Assembly: GCA_028622995.1 (NCBI GenBank)
Contig: JAJQJQ010000084.1
Coordinates: forward strand, 1-64,000
Reading direction: 5' to 3'
DNA length: 64,000 bases
DNA from: Panagrolaimus kolymaensis
Taxonomy: Eukaryota; Nematoda; Chromadorea; Rhabditida; Panagrolaimidae
Notes under the pieces: generated by a model
What the model saw: the letters and a program-made list of their open reading frames with translations, nothing else
Told to the model about the DNA's origin: nothing
The model's database searches: none
Program-made: the position numbers and the translations under genes
In this document: one piece after another, positions 49,806-61,273 of the stretch
Position numbering within the stretch: the first letter of the stretch is position 1
How the letters are laid out: every line of letters starts with the position of its first letter

Positions 49806-51176
49806 TTGTTGCATCCTTCATTGGTGAATAAAACTTTGAAGCTCTCCGACTTTTTACTAAAAAATAAAAAGCAAAAAAAATATTTATTTTCCTTAATTTT
49901 TGGAATTTTTTACACCCGTTATTTACTATTTCAAATGCCCTTTACCTCCATTATTAATTTTTTTAAATTTAAAACATTGTTGCATCCTTCATTGGTTAAT
50001 AAAACTTTGAAGCTCTCCGACTTTTTACTAAAAAATAAAAAGCAGAGAAAATATTTATTTTCCTTAATTTTTGGAATTTTTTACACCCGTTTTTTACTAT
50101 TTCAAATGCCCTTTACCTCCATTATTAATTTTTTTAAATTTAAAACATTGTTGCATCCTTCATTGGTGAATAAAACTTTGAAGCTCTCCGACTTTTTACT
50201 AAAAAATAAAAAGCAGAGAAAATATTTATTTTCCTTAATTTTTGGAATTTTTTACACCCGTTTTTTACTATTTCAAATGCCCTTTACCTCCATTATTAAT
50301 TTTTTTAAATTTAAAACATTGTTTGCATCCTTCAATGAAAAATAAAACTTTGAAGCTCTCCGACTTTTTACTAAAAAATAAAAAGCAGTGAAAATATTTA
50401 TTTTCCTTAATTTTTGGAATTTTTTACACCCGTTTTTTACTATTTCAAATGCCCTTTACCTCCATTATTAATTTTTTTATATTTAAAACATTGTTTGCAT
50501 CCTTCAATGAAGAATAAAACTTTGAAGATCTCCGACTTTTTATAAATAAAAGTTGTGAATAAAAATAATTTATTTTTCTTAATTTTTGGAATTTTTTACA
50601 CCCGTTTTTTACTATTTCAAATGCCCTTTACCTCCATTATTATTTTTTTAAAATTTAAAACATTGTTTGCATCCTTCAATGAAGAATAAAACTTTGAAGC
50701 TCTCCGACTTTTTACTAAAAAATAAAAAGCAGTGAAAATATTTATTTTCCTTAATTTTTGGAATTTTTTACACCCGTTTTTTACTATTTGAAATGCCCTT
50801 TACCTCCATTATTAATTTTTTTAAATTTAAAACATTGTTGCATCCTTCATTGGTGAATAAAACTTTGAAGCTCTCCGACTTTTTATAAATAAAAGTTGTG
50901 TATAAAAATAATTTATTTTCCTTAATTTTTGGAATTTTTTACACCCGTTTTTTACTATTTCAAATGCCCTTTAACTCCATTATTAATTTTTTTAAATTTA
51001 AAACATTGTTGCATCCTTCATTGGTGAATAAAACTTTGAAGCTCTCCGACTTTTTATAAATAAAAGTTGTGAATAAAATTAATTTATTTTCCTTAATTTT
51101 TGGAATTTTTTACACCCGTTTTTTACTATTTCAAATGCCCTTTACCTCCATTATTAATTTTTTTAAATTTAAAACA
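49806..51176 (+). repeat. 1885-bp 11-mer HOR, copy 2 (eight of eleven monomers)
   Basis: It matches 47,921-49,291 at an offset of 1885 bp, including AGATCT (about 50,527), GAAATG (about 50,790), TTAACTCC (50,973) and AAAATTAATTTA (51,077). It stops matching at 51,177, where an N monomer stands in place of F. Confidence 0.88.
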
Positions 51177-53063
51177 TTGTTGCATCCTTCATTGGTGAAT
51201 AAAACTTTGAAGCTCTCCGACTTTTTATAAATAAAAGTTGTGAATAAAAATAATTTATTTTCCTTAATTTTTGGAATTTTTTACACCCGTTTTTTTCTAT
51301 TTCAAATGCCCTTTACCTCCATTATTAATTTTTTTAAATTTAAAACATTGTTGCATCCTTCATTGGTGAATAAAACTTTGAAGCTCTCCGACTTTTTATA
51401 AATAAAAGTTGTGTATAAAAATAATTTATTTTCCTTAATTTTTGGAATTTTTTACACCCGTTTTTTACTATTTCAAATGCCCTTTACCTCCATTATTAAT
51501 TTTTTTAAATTTAAAACATTGTTGCATCCTTCATTGGTGAATAAAACTTTGAAGCTCTCCGACTTTTTATAAATAAAAGTTGTGTATAAAAATAATTTAT
51601 TTTCCTTAATTTTTGGAATTTTTTACACCCGTTTTTTACTATTTGAAATGCCCTTTACCTCCATTATTAATTTTTTTAAATTTAAAACATTGTTTGCATC
51701 CTTCAATGAAGAATAAAACTTTGAAGCTCTCCGACTTTTTATAAATAAAAGTTGTGAATAAAAATAATTTATTTTCTTTAATTTTTGGAATTTTTTACAC
51801 CCGTTTTTTACTATTTGAAATGCCTTTTACCTCCATTATTAATTTTTTTAAATTTAAAACATTGTTGCATCCTTCAATGAAGAATAAAACTTTGAAGATC
51901 TCCGACTTTTTATAAATAAAAGTTGTGAATAAAAATAATTTATTTTCCTTAATTTTTGGAATTTTTTACACCCGTTTTTTACTATTTCAAATGCCCTTTA
52001 CCTCCATTATTATTTTTTTAAAATTTAAAACATTGTTTGCATCCTTCAATGAAGAATAAAACTTTGAAGCTCTCCGACTTTTTACTAAAAAATAAAAAGC
52101 AGTGAAAATATTTATTTTCCTTAATTTTTGGAATTTTTTACACCCGTTTTTTACTATTTGAAATGCCCTTTACCTCCATTATTAATTTTTTTAAATTTAA
52201 AACATTGTTTGCATCCTTCAAAGAAGAATAAAACTTTGAAGCTCTCCGACTTTTTACTAAAAAATAAAAAGCAGTGAAAATATTTATTTTCCTTAATTTT
52301 TGGAATTTTTTACACCCGTTTTTTACTATTTGAAATGCCCTTTACCTCCATTATTAATTTTTTTAAATTTAAAACATTGTTGCATCCTTCAATGAAGAAT
52401 AAAACTTTGAAGCTCTCCGACTTTTTATAAATAAAAGTTGTGAATAAAAATAATTTATTTTCCTTAATTTTTGGAATTTTTTACACCCGTTTTTTACTAT
52501 TTGAAATGCCCTTTACCTCCATTATTAATTTTTTTAAATTTAAAACATTGTTTGCATCCTTCAATGAAGAATAAAACTTTGAAGCTCTCCGACTTTTTAC
52601 TAAAAAATAAAAAGCAGTGAAAATATTTATTTTCCTTAATTTTTGGAATTTTTTACACCCGTTTTTTACTATTTCAAATGCCCTTTTCCTCCATTATTAA
52701 TTTTTTTAAATTTAAAACATTGTTTGCATCCTTCAATGGAGAATAAAACTTTGAAGCTCTCCGACTTTTTACTAAAAAATAAAAAGCAGTGAAAATGTTT
52801 ATTTTCCTTAATTTTTGGAATTTTTTACACCCGTTTTTTACTATTTCAAATGCCCTTTACCTCCATTATTATTTTTTTTAAATTTAAAACATTGTTTGCA
52901 TCCTTCAATGAAGAATAAAACTTTGAAGCTCTCCGACTTTTTATAAATAAAAGTTGTGAATAAAAATAATTTATTTTCCTTAATTTTTGGAATTTTTTAC
53001 ACCCGTTTTTTACTATTTCAAATGCCCTTTACCTCCATTATTAATTTTTTTAAATTTAAAACA
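51177..53063 (+). repeat. Transition to the GAAATG / A'' subfamily
   Basis: After N-B and two N-B' monomers, most copies carry GAAATGCCC instead of CAAATGCCC and the A'' cassette (GCAGTGA) with F or M segment 1. This is the most diverged stretch of the window: ATGCCTTTTACC near 51,820, AGATCT near 51,897, ATTATTATTTTTTTAAAA near 52,010, CAAAGAAGAAT near 52,218, CCCTTTTCCTCC near 52,682, CAATGGAGAAT near 52,733, GAAAATGTTTATT near 52,791 and ATTATTATTTTTTTTAAA near 52,866. Confidence 0.86.
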
Positions 53064-53747
53064 TTGTTGCATCCTTCATTGGTGAATAAAACTTTGAAGC
53101 TCTCCGACTTTTTATAAATAAAAGTTGTGAATAAAAATAATTTATTTTCCTTAATTTTTGGAATATTTTACACCCGTTTTTTACTATTTCAAATGCCCTT
53201 TACCTCCATTATTAATTTTTTTAAATTTAAAACATTGTTGCATCCTTCATTGGTGAATAAAACTTTGAAGCTCTCCGACTTTTTATAAATAAAAGTTGTG
53301 AATAAAAATAATTTATTTTCCTTAATTTTTGGAATATTTTACACCCGTTTTTTACTATTTCAAATGCCCTTTACCTCCATTATTAATTTTTTTAAATTTA
53401 AAACATTGTTGCATCCTTCATTGGTGAATAAAACTTTGAAGCTCTCCGACTTTTTATAAATAAAAGTTGTGAATAAAAATAATTTATTTTCCTTAATTTT
53501 TGGAATATTTTACACCCGTTTTTTACTATTTCAAATGCCCTTTACCTCCATTATTAATTTTTTTAAATTTAAAACATTGTTGCATCCTTCATTGGTGAAT
53601 AAAACTTTGAAGCTCTCCGACTTTTTATAAATAAAAGTTGTGAATAAAAATAATTTATTTTCCTTAATTTTTGGAATATTTTACACCCGTTTTTTACTAT
53701 TTCAAATGCCCTTTACCTCCATTATTAATTTTTTTAAATTTAAAACA
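53064..53747 (+). repeat. Four consecutive N-B monomers sharing private GGAATATTTT
   Basis: GGAATATTTT replaces GGAATTTTTT at 53,160, 53,331, 53,502 and 53,673, exactly 171 bp apart, and nowhere else that I found. The four monomers look otherwise identical. This is the signature of a very recent monomer-by-monomer expansion. Confidence 0.9.
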
Positions 53748-55456
53748 TTGTTGCATCCTTCATTGGTGAATAAAACTTTGAAGCTCTCCGACTTTTTATA
53801 AATAAAAGTTGTGAATAAAAATAATTTATTTTCCTTAATTTTTGGAATTTTTTACACCCGTTTTTTACTATTTCAAATGCCCTTTACCTCCATTATTAAT
53901 TTTTTTAAATTTAAAACATTGTTGCATCCTTTCATGAAGAATAAAACTTTGAAGCTCTCCGACTTTTTATAAATAAAAGTTGTGAATAAAAATAATTTAT
54001 TTTCCTTAATTTTTGGAATTTTTTACACCCGTTTTTTACTATTTCATATGCCCTTTACCTCCATTATTAATTTTTTTAAATTTAAAACATTGTTGCATCC
54101 TTCAATGAAGAATAAAACTTTGAAGCTCTCCGACTTTTTATAAATAAAAGTTGTGAATAAAAATAATTTATTTTCCTTAATTTTTGGAATTTTTTACACC
54201 CGTTTTTTACTATTTAAAATGCCCTTTACCTCCATTATTAATTTTTTTAAATTTAAAACATTGTTGCATCCTTCAATGAAGAATAAAACTTTGAAGCTCT
54301 CCGACTTTTTATAAATAAAAGTTGTGAATAAAAATAATTTATTTTCCTTAATTTTTGGAATTTTTTACACCCGTTTTTTACTATTTAAAATGCCCTTTAC
54401 CTCCATTATTAATTTTTTTAAATTTAAAACATTGTTGCATCCTTCAATGAAGAATAAAACTTTGAAGCTCTCCGACTTTTTATAAATAAAAGTTGTGAAA
54501 AAAATAATTTAATTTCCTTAATTTTTGGAATTTTTTACACCCGTTTTTTACTATTTAAAATGCCCTTTACCTCCATTATTAATTTTTTTAAATTTAAAAC
54601 ATTGTTGCATCCTTCATTGGTGAATAAAACTTTGAAGCTCTCCGACTTTTTATAAATAAAAGTTGTGAATAAAAATAATTTATTTTCCTTAATTTTTGGA
54701 ATTTTTTACACACGTTTTTTACTATTTCAAATGCCCTTTACCTCCATTATTAATTTTTTTAAATTTAAAACATTGTTGCATCCTTCATTGGTGAATAAAA
54801 CTTTGAAGCTCTCCGACTTTTTATAAATAAAAGTTGTGAATAAAAATAATTTATTTTCCTTAATTTTTGGAATTTTTTACACCCGTTTTTTACTATTTGA
54901 AATGCCCTTTACCTCCATTATTAATTTTTTTAAATTTAAAACATTGTTGCATCCTTCATTTGTGAATAAAACTTTGAAGCTCTCCGACTTTTTATAAATA
55001 AAAGTTGTGAATAAAAATAATTTATTTTCCTTAATTTTTGGAATTTTTTACACCCGTTTTTTACTATTTGAAATGCCCTTTACCTCCATTATTAATTTTT
55101 TTAAATTTAAAACATTGTTGCATCCTTCATTGGTGAATAAAACTTTGAAGCTCTCCGACTTTTTATAAATAAAAGTTGTGAATAAAAATAATTTATTTTC
55201 CTTAATTTTTGGAATTTTTAACACCCGTTTTTTACTATTTGAAATGCACTTTACCTCCATTATTAATTTTTTTAAATTTAAAACATTGTTGCATCCTTCA
55301 TTGGTGAATAAAACTTTGAAGCTCTCCGACTTTTTATAAATAAAAGTTGTGAATAAAAATAATTTATTTTCCTTAATTTTTGGAATTTTTTACACACGTT
55401 TTTTACTATTTCAAATGCCCTTTACCTCCATTATTAATTTTTTTAAATTTAAAACA
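53748..55456 (+). repeat. M-type and N-type B monomers with local variants
   Basis: Contains a segment-1 hybrid (CATCCTTTCATGAAG near 53,926), TTTCATATGCC near 54,044, three successive monomers with TATTTAAAATGCC (54,211, 54,382, 54,552; the last interval is 170 because of a deletion in GTGAAAAAAATAATTT), ACACACG near 54,709 and 55,391, TTTTTAACACCC near 55,215 and GAAATGCAC near 55,240. All cassettes are B until the F-A'' monomer at 55,457. No gene is visible. Confidence 0.87.
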
Positions 55457-56141
55457 TTGTTTGCATCCTTCAATGAAGAATAAAACTTTGAAGCTCTCCG
55501 ACTTTTTACTAAAAAATAAAAAGCAGTGAAAATATTTATTTTCCTTAATTTTTGGAATTTTTTACACCCGTTTTTTACTATTTGAAATGCCCTTTACCTC
55601 CATTATTAATTTTTTTAAATTTAAAACATTGTTGCATCCTTCATTGGTGAATAAAACTTTGAAGCTCTCCGACTTTTTATAAATAAAAGTTGTGAATAAA
55701 AATAATTTATTTTCCTTAATTTTTGGAATTTTTTACACCCGTTTTTTACTATTTGAAATGCCCTTTACCTCCATTATTAATTTTTTTAAATTTAAAACAT
55801 TGTTGCATCCTTCATTGGTGAATAAAACTTTGAAGCTCTCCGACTTTTTATAAATAAAAGTTGTGAATAAAAATAATTTATTTTCCTTAATTTTTGGAAT
55901 TTTTTACACCCGTTTTTTACTATTTCAAATGCCCTTTACCTCCATTATTAATTTTTTTAAATTTAAAACATTGTTGCATCCTTCATTGGTGAATAAAACT
56001 TTGAAGCTCTCCGACTTTTTATAAATAAAAGTTGTGAATAAAAATAATTTATTTTCCTTAATATTTGGAATTTTTTACACCCGTTTTTTACTATTTGAAA
56101 TGCCCTTTACCTCCATTATTAATTTTTTTAAATTTAAAACA
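55457..56141 (+). repeat. 4-mer HOR (F-A'', N-B, N-B, N-B), copy 1 (685 bp)
   Basis: F-A''-GAAATG, N-B-GAAATG, N-B-CAAATG, N-B-GAAATG. The next F-A'' starts at 56,142, an offset of 685 bp (4 x 171 + 1). The last monomer has a private TTAATATTTGG near 56,060. Confidence 0.87.
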
Positions 56142-56826
56142 TTGTTTGCATCCTTCAATGAAGAATAAAACTTTGAAGCTCTCCGACTTTTTACTAAAAA
56201 ATAAAAAGCAGTGAAAATATTTATTTTCCTTAATTTTTGGAATTTTTTACACCCGTTTTTTACTATTTGAAATGCCGTTTACCTCCATTATTAATTTTTT
56301 TAAATTTAAAACATTGTTGCATCCTTCATTGGTGAATAAAACTTTGAATCTCTCCGACTTTTTATAAATAAAAGTTGTGAATAAAAATAATTTATTTTCC
56401 TTAATTTTTGGAATTTTTTACACCCGTTTTTTACTATTTGAAATGCCCTTTACCTCCATTATTAATTTTTTTAAATTTAAAACATTGTTGCATCCTTCAT
56501 TGGTGAATAAAACTTTGAAGCTCTCCGACTTTTTATAAATAAAAGTTGTGAATAAAAATAATTTATTTTCCTTAATTTTTGGAATTTTTTACACCCGTTT
56601 TTTACTATTTCAAATGCCCTTTACCTCCATTATTAATTTTTTTAAATTTAAAACATTGTTGCATCCTTCATTGGTGAATAAAACTTTGAAGCTCTCCGAC
56701 TTTTTATAAATAAAAGTTGTGAATAAAAATAATTTATTTTCCTTAATTTTTGGAATTTTTTACACCCGTTTTTTACTATTTCAAATGCCCTTTACCTCCA
56801 TTATTAATTTTTTTAAATTTAAAACA
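56142..56826 (+). repeat. 4-mer HOR (F-A'', N-B, N-B, N-B), copy 2 (685 bp)
   Basis: Same order as the preceding unit, with CAAATG instead of GAAATG in the fourth monomer. Private changes are ATGCCGTTT near 56,273 and TTGAATCTCTCC near 56,345. Confidence 0.86.
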
Positions 56827-58194
56827 TTGTTGCATCCTTCATTGGTGAATAAAACTTTGAAGCTCTCCGACTTTTTACTAAAAAATAAAAAGCAGTGAAA
56901 ATATTTATTTTCCTTAATTTTTGGAATTTTTTACACCCGTTTTTTACTATTTCAAATGCCCTTTACCTCCATTATTAATTTTTTTAAATTTAAAACATTG
57001 TTGCATCCTTCATTGGTGAATAAAACTTTGAAGCTCTCCGACTTTTTATAAATAAAAGTTGTGAATAAAAATAATTTATTTTCCTTAATTTTTGGAATTT
57101 TTTACACCCGTTTTTTACTATTTCAAATGCCCTTTACCTCCATTATTAATTTTTTTAAATTTAAAACATTGTTGCATCCTTCATTGGTGAATAAAACTTT
57201 GAAGCTCTCCGACTTTTTATAAATAAAAGTTGTGAATAAAAATAATTTATTTTCCTTAATTTTTGGAATTTTTTACACCCGTTTTTTACTATTTGAAATG
57301 CCCTTTACCTCCATTATTAATTTTTTTAAATTTAAAACATTGTTGCATCCTTCATTGGTGAATAAAACTTTGAAGCTCTCCGACTTTTTATAAATAAAAG
57401 TTGTGAATAAAAATAATTTATTTTCCTTAATTTTTGGAATTTTTTACACCCGTTTTTTACTATTTCAAATGCCCTTTACCTCCATTATTAATTTTTTTAA
57501 ATTTAAAACATTGTTGCATCCTTCATTGGTGAATAAAACTTTGAAGCTCTCCGACTTTTTATAAATAAAAGTTGTGAATAAAAATAATTTATTTTCCTTA
57601 ATTTTTGGAATTTTTTACACACGTTTTTTACTATTTGAAATGCCCTTTACCTCCATTATTAATTTTTTTAAATTTAAAACATTGTTGCATCCTTCATTGG
57701 TGAATAAAACTTTGAAGCTCTCCGACTTTATATAAATAAAAGTTGTGAATAAAAATAATTTATTTTCCTTAATTTTTGGAATTTTTTACACCCGTTTTTT
57801 ACTATTTGAAATGGCCTTTACCTCCATTATTAATTTTTTTAAATTTAAAACATTGTTGCATCCTTCATTGGTGAATAAAACTTTGAAGCTCTCCGACTTT
57901 TTACTAAAAAATAAAAAGCAGTGAAAATATTTATTTTCCTTAATTTTTGGAATTTTTTACACCCGTTTTTTACTATTTCAAATGCCCTTTACCTCCATTA
58001 TTAATTTTTTTAAATTTAAAACATTGTTGCATCCTTCATTGGTGAATAAAACTTTGAAGCTCTCCGACTTTTTATAAATAAAAGTTGTGAATAAAAATAA
58101 TTTATTTTCCTTAATTTTTGGAATTTTTTACACCCGTTTTTTACTATTTCAAATGCCCTTTACCTCCATTATTAATTTTTTTAAATTTAAAACA
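56827..58194 (+). repeat. 8-mer HOR copy 1 (1368 bp)
   Basis: N-A''-C, N-B-C, N-B-G, N-B-C, N-B with ACACACG and G, N-B with CTTTATATAAAT and GAAATGGCC, N-A''-C, N-B-C (C and G denote CAAATG and GAAATG). The rare ACACACG, CTTTATAT and ATGGCC changes recur in order 1368 bp downstream. Confidence 0.9.
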
Positions 58195-59391
58195 TTGTTG
58201 CATCCTTCATTGGTGAATAAAACTTTGAAGCTCTCCGACTTTTTACTAAAAAATAAAAAGCAGTGAAAATATTTATTTTCCTTAATTTTTGGAATTTTTT
58301 ACACCCGTTTTTTACTATTTCAAATGCCCTTTACCTCCATTATTAATTTTTTTAAATTTAAAACATTGTTGCATCCTTCATTGGTGAATAAAACTTTGAA
58401 GCTCTCCGACTTTTTATAAATAAAAGTTGTGAATAAAAATAATTTATTTTCCTTAATTTTTGGAATTTTTTACACCCGTTTTTTACTATTTCAAATGCCC
58501 TTTACCTCCATTATTAATTTTTTTAAATTTAAAACATTGTTGCATCCTTCATTGGTGAATAAAACTTTGAAGCTCTCCGACTTTTTATAAATAAAAGTTG
58601 TGAATAAAAATAATTTATTTTCCTTAATTTTTGGAATTTTTTACACCCGTTTTTTACTATTTGAAATGCCCTTTACCTCCATTATTAATTTTTTTAAATT
58701 TAAAACATTGTTGCATCCTTCATTGGTGAATAAAACTTTGAAGCTCTCCGACTTTTTATAAATAAAAGTTGTGAATAAAAATAATTTATTTTCCTTAATT
58801 TTTGGAATTTTTTACACCCGTTTTTTACTATTTCAAATGCCCTTTACCTCCATTATTAATTTTTTTAAATTTAAAACATTGTTGCATCCTTCATTGGTGA
58901 ATAAAACTTTGAAGCTCTCCGACTTTTTATAAATAAAAGTTGTGAATAAAAATAATTTATTTTCCTTAATTTTTGGAATTTTTTACACACGTTTTTTACT
59001 ATTTGAAATGCCCTTTACCTCCATTATTAATTTTTTTAAATTTAAAACATTGTTGCATCCTTCATTGGTGAATAAAACTTTGAAGCTCTCCGACTTTATA
59101 TAAATAAAAGTTGTGAATAAAAATAATTTATTTTCCTTAATTTTTGGAATTTTTTACACCCGTTTTTTACTATTTGAAATGGCCTTTACCTCCATTATTA
59201 ATTTTTTTAAATTTAAAACATTGTTGCATCCTTCATTGGTGAATAAAACTTTGAAGCTCTCCGACTTTTTACTAAAAAATAAAAAGCAGTGAAAATATTT
59301 ATTTTCCTTAATTTTTGGAATTTTTTACACCCGTTTTTTACTATTTGAAATGCCCTTTACCTCCATTATTAATTTTTTTAAATTTAAAACA
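58195..59391 (+). repeat. 8-mer HOR copy 2 (seven matching monomers)
   Basis: It reproduces 56,827-58,023 at an exact offset of 1368 bp (8 x 171), including the three rare changes. The seventh monomer has GAAATG instead of CAAATG. The next monomer is M-B, so the eighth position no longer matches. Confidence 0.9.
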
Positions 59392-60589
59392 TTGTTGCAT
59401 CCTTCAATGAAGAATAAAACTTTGAAGCTCTCCGACTTTTTATAAATAAAAGTTGTGAATAAAAATAATTTATTTTCCTTAATTTTTGGAATTTTTTACA
59501 CCCGTTTTTTACTATTTGAAATGCCCTTTACCTCCATTATTAATTTTTTTAAATTTAAAACATTGTTGCATCCTTCAATGAAGAATAAAACTTTGAAGCT
59601 CTCCGACTTTTTATAAATAAAAGTTGTGAATAAAAATAATTTATTTTCCTTAATTTTTGGAATTTTTTACACCCGTTTTTTACTATTTGAAATGCCCTTT
59701 ACCTCCATTATTAATTTTTTTAAATTTAAAACATTGTTGCATCCTTCATTGGTGAATAAAACTTTGAAGCTCTCCGACTTTTTATAAATAAAAGTTGTGA
59801 ATAAAAATAATTTATTTTCCTTAATTTTTGGAATTTTTTACACCCGTTTTTTACTATTTCAAATGACCTTTACCTCCATTATTAATTTTTTTAAATTTAA
59901 AACATTGTTGCATCATTCATTGGTGAATAAAACTTTGAAGCTCTCCGACTTTTTATAAATAAAAGTTGTGAATAAAAATAATTTATTTTCCTTAATTTTT
60001 GGAATTTTTTACACCCGTTTTTTACTATTTCAAATGCCCTTTACCTCCATTATTAATTTTTTTAAATTTAAAACATTGTTGCATCCTTCATTGGTGAATA
60101 AAACTTTGAAGCTCTCCGACTTTTTATAAATAAAAGTTGTGAATAAAAATAATTTATTTTCCTTAATTTTTGGAATTTTTTACACCCGTTTTTTACTATT
60201 TCAAATGACCTTTACCTCCATTATTAATTTTTTTAAATTTAAAACATTGTTTGCATCCTTCAATGAAGAATAAAACTTTGAAGCTCTCCGACTTTTTACT
60301 AAAAAATAAAAAGCAGTGAAAATATTTATTTTCCTTAATTTTTGGAATTTTTTACACCCGTTTTTTACTATTTGAAATGCCCTTTACCTCCATTATTAAT
60401 TTTTTTAAATTTAAAACATTGTTGCATCCTTCAATGAAGAATAAAACTTTGAAGCTCTCCGACTTTTTATAAATAAAAGTTGTGAATAAAAATAATTTAT
60501 TTTCCTTAATTTTTGGAATTTTTTACACCCGTTTTTTACTATTTCAAATGCCCTTTACCTCCCTTATTAATTTTTTTAAATTTAAAACA
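59392..60589 (+). repeat. M-B pair, ATGACC-marked monomers and F-A''
   Basis: Two M-B-GAAATG monomers, then N-B monomers with CAAATGACC at 59,860 and 60,202 (342 bp apart), one with GCATCATTC near 59,910, then F-A''-GAAATG and M-B with CCTCCCTTATT near 60,558. The pair of ATGACC monomers implies a two-monomer duplication. No gene is visible. Confidence 0.86.
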
Positions 60590-61273
60590 TTGTTGCATCC
60601 TTCATTGGTGAATAAAACTTTGAAGCTCTCTGACTTTTTACTAAAAAATAAAAAGCAGTGAAAATATTTATTTTCCTTAATTTTTGGAATTTTTTACACC
60701 CGTTTTTTACTATTTGAAATGCCCTTTACCTCCATTATTAATTTTTTTAAATTTAAAACATTGTTGCATCCTTCAATGAAGAATAAAACTTTGAAGCTCT
60801 CCGACTTTTTATAAATAAAAGTTGTGAATAAAAATAATTTATTTTCCTTAATTTTTGGAATTTTTTACACCCGTTTTTTACTATTTCAAATGCCCTTTAC
60901 CTCCCTTATTAATTTTTTTAAATTTAAAACATTGTTGCATCCTTCATTGGTGAATAAAACTTTGAAGCTCTCCGACTTTTTATAAATAAAAGTTGTGAAT
61001 AAAAATAATTTATTTTCCTTAATTTTTGGAATTTTTTACACCCGTTTTTTACTATTTGAAATGCCCTTTACCTCCATTATTAATTTTTTTAAATTTAAAA
61101 CATTGTTGCATCATTCATTGGTGAATAAAACTTTGAAGCTCTCCGACTTTTTATAAATAAAAGTTGTGAATAAAAATAATTTATTTTCCTTAATTTTTGG
61201 AATTTTTTACACCCGTTTTTTACTATTTCAAATGCCCTTTACCTCCCTTATTAATTTTTTTAAATTTAAAACA
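60590..61273 (+). repeat. 4-mer HOR (CTCTGAC unit), copy 1 (684 bp)
   Basis: N-A''-G with CTCTGAC instead of CTCCGAC, M-B-C with CCTCCCTTATT, N-B-G, then N-B-C with GCATCATTC and CCTCCCTTATT. The unit repeats exactly 684 bp later at 61,274, recurs in altered form at 62,300 and again at 62,984. Confidence 0.9.

Noticed and set aside
55048..55260. 70-codon open frame on the reverse strand
   Set aside because: It lies wholly in satellite monomers and is open only because GAAATG and TTTTTAACACCC variants remove stops locally; the same strand is closed in other monomers.
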